Shown: positions 6,950 to 12,775 of the stretch, piece after piece
How the letters are laid out: the number at the start of each line of letters is the position of its first letter
Numbering within the stretch: position 1 is the first letter of the stretch
NCBI GenBank assembly: GCA_011174795.1
Contig: DUEY01000019.1
Location: 1-36,228 of the forward strand
Direction of reading: 5' to 3'
Source of the DNA: Dehalococcoidia bacterium
GTDB taxonomy: Bacteria > Chloroflexota > Dehalococcoidia > SZUA-161
Length of the DNA stretch: 36,228 bases
Translations under genes and position numbers: made by a program
The notes under the pieces: model-generated
What the model saw: the letters and a program-made list of their open reading frames with translations, nothing else
Told to the model about the DNA's origin: nothing
Database searches by the model: none

Positions 6950-7786
6950 ATGTACAAAATCCTGAAGAGGGAGGATCTTACCCCCGAAATCCATCTTTTT
7001 GAGATAGACGCCCCGGATGTCGCTAAAAAGGCGCAGGCGGGGCAGTTTGTTGTCATCAGGGTGGATGAGAAGGGGGAGCGAATCCCGCTGACCATCGCCG
7101 ACTGGAACCGGGAGAAAGGCACGGTTACCGTCGTCTTCATGGAGGTGGGCAAGACGACCCGCAAGCTGGCGACCGTGCAGGCCGACGAATCGATAGCCAC
7201 CTTCGCGGGCCCCCTCGGCCTGCCGACCCACATCGAGAAGTTCGGCACGGTGGTGTGCGTCGCCGGCGGCTTCGCCATCGCCACCATCGTCCCTATCGCG
7301 CGGGAGATGCGCAAAGCGGGTAATAAGGTCATCTCGATAATGGGCTTTCGCACCAAAGACCTTGTATTCTGGGAAGACCGCCTGCGCAGCGTCAGCGACG
7401 AGCTGATAGTTACCACCGACGATGGCTCGTACGGGCGCAAAGGCGTAGTTACCGTTCCCCTGAAGGAATTGCTCGAAGGAGCTGAGAAGGTCGACCTAGT
7501 AGTCGCCATCGGGCCCACTGTTATGATGAAGTTCAGCTCGCTGACCACCCAGCCGTTCGGTGTCAAGACAATCGTCAGCCTCAACCCGATAATGGTCGAC
7601 GGCACCGGCATGTGCGGCGTCTGCCGGGTATCAGTCGGCGATATCACCAGGTTCACCTGCGTCGATGGCCCGGATTTCGACGGTCACAAGGTCAACTGGG
7701 ACGAGCTTATGGCCCGGCAACGCATCTATCTCGACGAGGAGAAAAAATCACTGGAGTTATGGCAGCATAGCTGCGGCAGGAGGTAA
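6950..7786 (+). CDS. nfnA: NfnA: FAD / [2Fe-2S] subunit of NADH-dependent ferredoxin:NADP oxidoreductase
   Basis: The 278-residue protein has a ferredoxin-reductase FAD domain (GQFVVIRVDEKGERIPLTIAD), an NAD-binding domain (about 100-200), and a C-terminal [2Fe-2S] site D217...C222, C225, C237; in the Nfn/SudB family an Asp and three Cys hold this cluster. With NfnB it forms the bifurcating transhydrogenase that couples NADH and reduced ferredoxin to NADP reduction. The ATG at 6950 is chosen over a TTG at 6920 because GGGAGG lies 4-10 nt before it and the frame then begins MYKILKRE as in homologues. The gene is 7 bp upstream of nfnB. Homologues also serve as partners of glutamate synthase or sulfide dehydrogenase, so the exact role depends on the partner. 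Confidence 0.88.
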   Translation: MYKILKREDLTPEIHLFEIDAPDVAKKAQAGQFVVIRVDEKGERIPLTIADWNREKGTVTVVFMEVGKTTRKLATVQADESIATFAGPLGLPTHIEKFGTVVCVAGGFAIATIVPIAREMRKAGNKVISIMGFRTKDLVFWEDRLRSVSDELIVTTDDGSYGRKGVVTVPLKELLEGAEKVDLVVAIGPTVMMKFSSLTTQPFGVKTIVSLNPIMVDGTGMCGVCRVSVGDITRFTCVDGPDFDGHKVNWDELMARQRIYLDEEKKSLELWQHSCGRR

Positions 7787-7793
7787 GAACTAA

Positions 7794-9188
7794 ATGGCAA
7801 AGCTTGATCTCAACCGTGTCCCCATGCCCAAGCAGACGGCTAAGGCACGGGTCAAGAATTTCAACGAGGTAGCGCTGGGATACACGGACGAGGACGCACT
7901 GGCCGAGGCCAGCCGCTGCATTCAGTGTAAAAAACGCGGCTGCACCGAGGGCTGCCCGGTGGAAGTGGACATCCCTGAATTCATCGCCGCGATACGGGAT
8001 GGCGATATGCCCGAGGCCGTGAGGATTCTCAAGAGCAAGAACGCCCTGCCCGGCATCTGCGGCCGGGTCTGCCCCCAGGAGACGCAGTGCGAGGAGGTAT
8101 GCAGCCTGGGCAAGAAGGGTGCTCCCATAGCAATCGGTCGCCTGGAACGCTACGTGGCTGACTGGGAGCTCAAGAACCAGCCCGGTTCTAAACCGGAGAT
8201 TGCGCCAGCTACGGGCAAGAAGGTAGCAGTTGTCGGCTCCGGCCCGGCAGGGCTCACCGTAGCCGCCGACCTGGCGAAGCTTGGGCACAGCGTCACCATT
8301 TTCGAGGCGCTGCATATCGCCGGCGGTGTGTTAATGTACGGCATCCCCGAGTTCAGGATGCCCAAGGACATCGTCCAGGTCGAGGTGGACTACGTGAAGT
8401 CGCTGGGAGTGGAGCTCAAGCTGGATGCGGTAATCGGCAAGATATCAACCGTCGACGAAATCCTCGAGCAGGGCTTCGATGCCGTTTTCCTGGGCACAGG
8501 GGCCGGTCTGCCCATGTTCCTCAATATCCCCGGCGAGAACTACAACGGCATCTACTCCGCCAACGAATTCCTTACCCGGACCAACCTGATGAAGGCATAC
8601 CTGTTCCCCGAATACGACACCCCGATCAAGATAGGCAAGAGGGTTGCCGTTATCGGCGGCGGCAATGTGGCCATGGACGCCGCCAGGTGTTCCCTCAGGC
8701 TCGGCTTCGAAGAGGTCTACATCGTATACCGCCGCTCGCGCGAAGAGATGCCGGCACGGCTCGAGGAGGTGGAGAACGCCGAGGAGGAGGGAGTTATTTT
8801 CAAACTGCTCACCAACCCGGTGAGGTTCATCGGCGACGAAAACGGCTGGGTTACCGCCATGGAGTGTATCGAGATGGAGCTCGGTGAGCCCGACGAGAGC
8901 GGCCGTCGGCGCCCCGTCCCTAAGGAGGGCAGCGAGTTCACCATGGACGTCGATGTCGTGGTGGTAGCCCTCGGCACCACGCCCAACCCGCTGGTTCCGA
9001 CTACGACCAAGGGGCTGGATACCACCAAAAAGGGTACCGTCATCGCCGAAGAGGAAACGGGCAAGACCACCAAGCCCGGTGTATGGGCCGGAGGAGATGT
9101 TGTCACCGGCGCTGCCACGGTAATCAGCGCTATGGGCGCGGGCAAAAGGGCGGTCGCCTCGATCGACGCTTACCTCAGGGGCAAGTAG
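7794..9188 (+). CDS. nfnB: NfnB: large Fe-S flavoprotein subunit of bifurcating transhydrogenase
   Basis: A 464-residue GltD/NfnB protein. Two [4Fe-4S] sites are visible: C42, C45, C50, C54 and C89, C93, C99, C103. The FAD site GSGPAG is near residue 148 and the NADPH site GGGNVAMDAAR near residue 288; a typical GGDVVTGAATVISAMGAGK closes the FAD domain. The length fits NfnB/homotetrameric GltA. In Nfn this subunit holds the bifurcating FAD and binds NADP. It follows nfnA by 7 bp, so the pair is cotranscribed. Two stem-loops with T-tracts follow (9195-9226, 9250-9282). A GltA-type glutamate synthase activity cannot be excluded by sequence, but no GltB-type large subunit is present. Confidence 0.88.
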   Translation: MAKLDLNRVPMPKQTAKARVKNFNEVALGYTDEDALAEASRCIQCKKRGCTEGCPVEVDIPEFIAAIRDGDMPEAVRILKSKNALPGICGRVCPQETQCEEVCSLGKKGAPIAIGRLERYVADWELKNQPGSKPEIAPATGKKVAVVGSGPAGLTVAADLAKLGHSVTIFEALHIAGGVLMYGIPEFRMPKDIVQVEVDYVKSLGVELKLDAVIGKISTVDEILEQGFDAVFLGTGAGLPMFLNIPGENYNGIYSANEFLTRTNLMKAYLFPEYDTPIKIGKRVAVIGGGNVAMDAARCSLRLGFEEVYIVYRRSREEMPARLEEVENAEEEGVIFKLLTNPVRFIGDENGWVTAMECIEMELGEPDESGRRRPVPKEGSEFTMDVDVVVVALGTTPNPLVPTTTKGLDTTKKGTVIAEEETGKTTKPGVWAGGDVVTGAATVISAMGAGKRAVASIDAYLRGK

Positions 9189-9194
9189 CCGCTC

Positions 9195-9226
9195 ACGCCC
9201 GCTTTCTCAGCCGCAGGGGCGTTTTT
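9195..9226 (+). terminator. Possible terminator after nfnB
   Basis: ACGCCC (9195-9200) pairs with GGGCGT (9217-9222) across a 16-nt loop, and TTTTT runs to 9226. It lies 7 bp after the nfnB stop. The large loop makes it weaker than the next hairpin. Confidence 0.45.
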
Positions 9227-9249
9227 AGTACAAATACGGTTTTACTAGG

Positions 9250-9282
9250 GAAGCAGGGAGGATTTTCCCCCGCTTCTTTTTT
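9250..9282 (+). terminator. Rho-independent terminator
   Basis: GAAGCAGGG (9250-9258) and CCCCGCTTC (9268-9276) pair with one mismatch, and six T residues follow directly. It probably ends the nfnAB transcript. Confidence 0.65.
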
Positions 9283-9310
9283 GTGGTGGAGACTCACTTG
9301 CTATTTGGTG

Positions 9311-9316
9311 TATAAT
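9311..9316 (+). promoter_or_regulatory. -10 box (TATAAT) of the 58-residue gene
   Basis: Perfect TATAAT after the nfnAB terminators and 48 bp before the start at 9365; no -35 box is clear. Together with the terminators it suggests that the small gene has its own transcript. Confidence 0.45.
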
Positions 9317-9364
9317 AAAATACCTGGTGATAGGTCCCAGAGCAGGTAGCAGGGAGAGTAAACG

Positions 9365-9541
9365 ATGTTTGTTATCGGTGCCCTGGTGATACTCAGCGTG
9401 AGCACCGTGCTAGCCGGTGTCATGGGTATATCGATGTCTGTTGTCATGTACAAGGTACAGGGCGCCCTCTCCATGGCTCTCATGGACATATTCATGTCTG
9501 CTTCAGTGTCTTTTGTCGAAGACAAGATGTTCCTCTGGTAA
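9365..9541 (+). CDS. Met-rich 58-residue membrane microprotein
   Basis: ATG at 9365 is preceded by AGGGAG (9351-9356) at a normal distance and by its own -10 box. The frame encodes 58 residues: a first hydrophobic helix (VIGALVILSVSTVLAGVMGI), a second amphipathic stretch with spaced methionines, and a charged end VEDKMFLW. Eight of 58 residues are Met. It probably spans the membrane once or twice. I do not recognise the family. A coding role is supported by the ribosome site, promoter and hydrophobic pattern, but no homologue check was possible. It converges with the membrane gene ending at 9594. Confidence 0.55.
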   Translation: MFVIGALVILSVSTVLAGVMGISMSVVMYKVQGALSMALMDIFMSASVSFVEDKMFLW

Positions 9542-9593
9542 CAGCCCCCACAGCCTACTTCACCGACCTTCGGCTACACCCCAATGTGCATGG

Positions 9594-9929
9594 TCAGTCT
9601 TCCTCACCGGGTTCGTCGTGGAGTTGATAGCCGGTCTGCTCGCCAGCCGCTTCTTTCCTGAGGAATCTGAACGGAAACATGAACATGGCGAGCGTCCTAG
9701 GGAATATGATGATTAGCCCGAGTGCAATCATGCCCGCGCAGGTACCGAGTCCCCGGATGGCGAAGGAGTACTCGGTTGTATTCGCTACGGAAATCCGCGT
9801 CGCCTCGGGGTCCCACGGCCAGTAGCAGGCATCGAACACCAGTATCGCGCTGAAGACGAATCCGGTTATCCCCACGCCAATGAGAGCACAACCGACGAAT
9901 TCCACAGACCTCTGTAAAAGAGCCTTCAT
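9594..9929 (-). CDS. Small membrane protein, 111 residues
   Basis: Unknown family. From the ATG at 9929 (GGAGG ribosome site upstream) the protein has two membrane segments, VGCALIGVGITGFVFSAILVF and LGTCAGMIALGLIIIFP, with a loop of about 30 residues that is Trp/Asp-rich between them, then a short Phe-rich stretch and an acidic cytoplasmic tail. An upstream in-frame extension to 10067 would overlap the next gene and has no ribosome site, so it was not used. It lies 61 bp after the membrane gene 9991-10539 on the same strand and probably shares its transcript. Confidence 0.6.
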   Translation of the reverse strand: MKALLQRSVEFVGCALIGVGITGFVFSAILVFDACYWPWDPEATRISVANTTEYSFAIRGLGTCAGMIALGLIIIFPRTLAMFMFPFRFLRKEAAGEQTGYQLHDEPGEED

Positions 9930-9990
9930 GTATTGTGTGCCTCCTCTCAATGAACTGGCCCGGGCACTATCCGGTGCTCGCTTCGGTTCG

Positions 9991-10539
9991 CTAACCGCGT
10001 ACTCCTCTGGCGAAACGGAACATGATCTCGAAAATCCCGTAGAGAATGGAACATGATAGGACCACACTTCCCCAGATGAGGGTGATGGCGGCGGTCCACC
10101 TCACAGCGGTGCTCCAGAAGTCTGACTTGACTTTGACTTCCGGCATGAGCGGAACAAGCACTGTGAACAGCGCCAGTAACAGTGCAGCAAAGAGAAAGGC
10201 TTTGCCCAGGTTCTTCATCGTTTCGTCATCAGGGCGCTCTTCAGCAAATAGAGAGGCGCCCGGGCGGCTGCGCCCCAGCCATGATACGATACCTCCTAAA
10301 GTGGCTGCCAGTATGGCTAGCCCGATACCCACTATCAAAGATACATAGCCATCCGCAGGAACAGCGGTTTCGGCGGTATCCTCCATGATACCGGCGCCAA
10401 CGGCCATACTGCGTAGAACTGCAGGCATGCCGATAACGATGAAAGCAGCCACGACCATAACTATTAGAACAGCGATGGCTATCTTCTTCCTATCAGCTCT
10501 GGAAATGTCATTGACCAGTCCTTTTAGCTCGAATTTCAT
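9991..10539 (-). CDS. Membrane protein, four predicted helices
   Basis: Unknown family, 182 residues from ATG 10539, chosen because GGAGG precedes it at about 9 nt. A short basic N-terminus (LKGLVNDISRADRKK) leads into helix 1 (IAIAVLIVMVVAAFIVIGM), helix 2 (VSLIVGIGLAILAATLGGIV), a cytoplasmic loop with several acidic residues, helix 3 (AFLFAALLLALFTVLVPL) and helix 4 (AAITLIWGSVVLSCSILYGI). No catalytic or transport motif is seen. The gene lies upstream of another small membrane gene on the same strand, so the two products may work together. Confidence 0.6.
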   Translation of the reverse strand: MKFELKGLVNDISRADRKKIAIAVLIVMVVAAFIVIGMPAVLRSMAVGAGIMEDTAETAVPADGYVSLIVGIGLAILAATLGGIVSWLGRSRPGASLFAEERPDDETMKNLGKAFLFAALLLALFTVLVPLMPEVKVKSDFWSTAVRWTAAITLIWGSVVLSCSILYGIFEIMFRFARGVRG

Positions 10540-10690
10540 GCTTACCGTCCTCCGTAACCGCGCTTTCTCAATCCGCTGGCTGTACCAGTCTCCATTATAC
10601 TTCCATGCGTCAAGCATAGTCCCGCTGCCGCGGCAGGCGGTACCGTTCGGTTTTAGTTGATATATATAGTTGAGTTTAGGTAATTATTTT

Positions 10691-10748
10691 CCGTTCGCCC
10701 TGAGCCTGTCGAAGGGCGTTCATGGTTCGACAAGCTCACCACGAACGG
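10691..10748. repeat. 58-bp imperfect inverted repeat (REP-like)
   Basis: The arms CCGTTCG..TGTCGAA and TTCGACA..CGAACGG are 23 nt each with four mismatches, around a 12-nt centre. It lies in the 363-bp gene-free stretch 10540-10902. I recall sequences of this kind (TTCGCCCTGAGCCTGTCGAA) as dispersed intergenic palindromes in Dehalococcoidia and other genomes; this is from memory, not a search. The rest of the stretch holds a -10 box at 10838 and no other clear feature. Confidence 0.65.
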
Positions 10749-10837
10749 TTTTAGAACACGGTACTTTAAAAATCATACCAACCATGACCGAACGATATGG
10801 TCAAGGCGGGGTAGTGCCACAGGCGCCCCTTATTGTG

Positions 10838-10843
10838 TATAAT
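10838..10843 (+). promoter_or_regulatory. -10 box (TATAAT) of the PKD lipoprotein gene
   Basis: Perfect TATAAT; GTGCCA at 10814-10819 is a 4/6 -35 match with an 18-bp spacer. The start codon is 60 bp downstream with GGAGG at 10888-10892. Confidence 0.45.
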
Positions 10844-10902
10844 AGATAGGAAAGCTAAACCTTTAGCGTAAGCCGACATCAAATGTTGGAGGCCGCGTAA
10901 CG

Positions 10903-11508
10903 ATGACAAGGATACTCATTGCCCTGTTTCTGATTCTGCTGGTAGCGTTCAGCCTGTCAGGCTGCAGCGAACCGGCTCCCACAGCCCAGTTCTACGCCGA
11001 GGACACCACCGGACAAGTTCCGGTCAAGATCCAGTTCAACGACCTGTCCCTGGGAGAGATTACATCCTGGGAGTGGGACTTCGACAATGACGGCGAGGTG
11101 GACAGCAGGTACCAGAGTCCGAAATACGGGTTTTACGAGCCCGGCAATTTCACCGTAAGCCTGACGGTGAGCGGCCCGAACGGCAGCGACACCGAGGTCA
11201 AGGTGAATTATCTCGAGCTTTTCCCTCCCATCTATCCCCCCTGCGAAGTCGACTTTATCGCCGAGAAGACAACAGTGAACGGTAGAATCCCGCTGCAATT
11301 CACCGACAAGTCGACGGGCAATATAACCGCCTGGTCGTGGGATTTCCAGAGCGACGGCATCATAGACAGCACCGTACAGAACCCGGAATACATGTACACG
11401 CGAAACGGCTCCTACTCGGTTACCCTCATCGTCAGCGGCCCGAGCTGCGAAGAGGGTGCAACGCTGACCAAGTACCACTATATCCAGGTCAGCGGATGCA
11501 GCGGGTGA
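10903..11508 (+). CDS. Lipoprotein with two PKD domains
   Basis: The N-terminus is a lipoprotein signal: MTR, a hydrophobic stretch of about 16 residues, and the lipobox LSGC with the lipidated Cys at about residue 21. Two PKD-like beta domains follow (about residues 28-105 and 114-198). Each has the family pattern, W-x-WDF plus a D-rich turn (WEWDFDNDGEVDS and WSWDFQSDGIIDS) and a final strand in YSVTLIVSG. PKD domains are Ig-like and mediate protein or polysaccharide contacts on the cell surface. There is no catalytic domain. It is apparently monocistronic, with its own promoter and a strong hairpin (11521-11539) after the stop. Confidence 0.88.
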   Translation: MTRILIALFLILLVAFSLSGCSEPAPTAQFYAEDTTGQVPVKIQFNDLSLGEITSWEWDFDNDGEVDSRYQSPKYGFYEPGNFTVSLTVSGPNGSDTEVKVNYLELFPPIYPPCEVDFIAEKTTVNGRIPLQFTDKSTGNITAWSWDFQSDGIIDSTVQNPEYMYTRNGSYSVTLIVSGPSCEEGATLTKYHYIQVSGCSG

Positions 11509-11520
11509 GGGTGATCGGCA

Positions 11521-11539
11521 TGGCGCCGGTACGGCGCCA
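11521..11539 (+). other. Perfect GC-rich hairpin after the PKD lipoprotein gene
   Basis: TGGCGCCG and CGGCGCCA form a perfect 8-bp stem with a 3-nt loop, 12 bp after the stop codon. No T-tract follows, so it may protect the 3' end of the message or act as a weak terminator. The rest of 11540-11790 contains only a short frame described among the findings. Confidence 0.45.
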
Positions 11540-11750
11540 CGCACTCGGCAGCCTTCTTCAAGGCATGTGCTCCCTGCCTTCTCTCATCTGAAGTCAACAA
11601 AGCACTGGCCGTGGTAACACATACCCCCGCATGGTTATCACCGGTCCCGGCTGCGTCACCGTCCGCCTGCAAGGACCTGTTGGTGTACAATGCAGCAAGC
11701 GACCCACACCGCCGGCATATTGAATTAAAGCATTGCGCCCGCTGCGGCGA

Positions 11751-11765
11751 GACTATAGAATAGTC
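11751..11765. promoter_or_regulatory. Palindrome overlapping a -10-like element of the CDF gene
   Basis: GACTAT-AGA-ATAGTC is a perfect 6-bp inverted repeat and contains TATAGAAT, a -10-like sequence, 26 bp before the transporter start codon. Its position suits an operator where a metal-responsive repressor would block transcription. This is an inference; no regulator gene is adjacent. Confidence 0.3.
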
Positions 11766-11790
11766 AGGAAGGAATGTTCAAGGCGCGGCT

Positions 11791-12693
11791 ATGAATGAAT
11801 CCGGGCAGATGATTCGTGTTACCGTATGGGGATTGTGCCTCAACATTCTCCTCTCAGCGCTCAAGTTCGCCGTCGGTATCGTCGTCGGCTCAGCGGCGCT
11901 TATCGCTGACGCTGTTCACTCCCTTTCGGATTTGTCCACCGACTTGATTGCCATCCTTGGTATCCGCCTCTCGGCGCGGCCTGCCGACGAAAACCATGCC
12001 TACGGACATGGAAAACTTGAGACCATCGCTGCATCCGTCATCGGGGTGATACTGGTGGGGGCTGGCTTCTATATCGCCCTGAGGGCCGGCTTCTCCATCT
12101 ACCGCGGTGAGTCCAGCATCCCGGGCTATCCGGTTGTCATCGTGGCAATAGTGTCGATTGTAGCGAAGGAGGGTATCTACCAGGTCACGCAGCGGGTGGC
12201 CCAGCGGGTGAGGAGCGCTGCGCTGAGCGTCAACGCCTGGCATCACCGTTCCGACGCCCTCTCATCTGTGGCGGTGCTATTCGGAGCCATCGCCGGACTG
12301 GGGGGCTGGGGACAGGCAGACCAAGCGGCAGCTATAGTAGTGGGCATGATGGTCAGCGCGGTAGGACTCAAAGCCCTGTGGGGGCTCTTCGTCGAGCTGT
12401 GTGAGGGCTCGATCTCAAACGAGGAGCAGGAGTCGATAGCTAAGGCCATTCAGAGCGTGCCCGGGGTCAGGAGCTGGCACAAGCTGCGCACCCGCCTCGT
12501 GGGAAGGGAGATTTTCATGGACGTCCATGTTCTCGTCGATGGACATCTGAGCGTGACCGAAGGGCACCATATCTGCAGCACCGTCGAAAGTAACATCGTG
12601 CAGTCAATGGAGCGGCCCGTCAATGTCGTCGTCCACTGCGAGCCGGAGCCGGACCCCGATGCAACGCCCGAAGCGCAGCCCGGGCAGCAGTAA
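11791..12693 (+). CDS. Cation diffusion facilitator (CDF) metal exporter
   Basis: The 300-residue protein has the CDF layout: six membrane helices (residues about 8-205) and a cytoplasmic ferredoxin-like domain (about 210-285). The intramembrane metal site is visible as ADAVHSLSD (D40/H43/D47) and WHHRSD (His and Asp near 149-153), the pattern that binds Zn or Fe in FieF-type transporters. HAYGHGKLE marks the first cytoplasmic loop. The protein exports divalent cations using the proton gradient; the metal cannot be named. The ATG at 11791 has an AAGG 7 nt upstream. The start overlaps the stop of a six-codon open frame beginning at 11774. The last 20 residues are Glu/Pro-rich and probably disordered. 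Confidence 0.88.
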   Translation: MNESGQMIRVTVWGLCLNILLSALKFAVGIVVGSAALIADAVHSLSDLSTDLIAILGIRLSARPADENHAYGHGKLETIAASVIGVILVGAGFYIALRAGFSIYRGESSIPGYPVVIVAIVSIVAKEGIYQVTQRVAQRVRSAALSVNAWHHRSDALSSVAVLFGAIAGLGGWGQADQAAAIVVGMMVSAVGLKALWGLFVELCEGSISNEEQESIAKAIQSVPGVRSWHKLRTRLVGREIFMDVHVLVDGHLSVTEGHHICSTVESNIVQSMERPVNVVVHCEPEPDPDATPEAQPGQQ

Positions 12694-12749
12694 CCAAGGT
12701 CACTCAACAATCTCACGTGCTAAATCTTCCTTTGGGCCAGCGGTTTGTG

Positions 12750-12755
12750 TAAAAT
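12750..12755 (+). promoter_or_regulatory. -10-like box (TAAAAT) before mutS
   Basis: TAAAAT preceded by TTTGTG lies 20 bp before the mutS start codon, which would give a leader of only about 14 nt. No clear -35 box is present. Confidence 0.35.
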
Positions 12756-12775
12756 AGCCAAAACGGCGGCGGTTG

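Noticed and set aside
9930-10067. N-terminal extension of the 111-residue membrane protein
   Set aside because: It would overlap the upstream gene and lacks a ribosome site, whereas GGAGG precedes the ATG at 9929.
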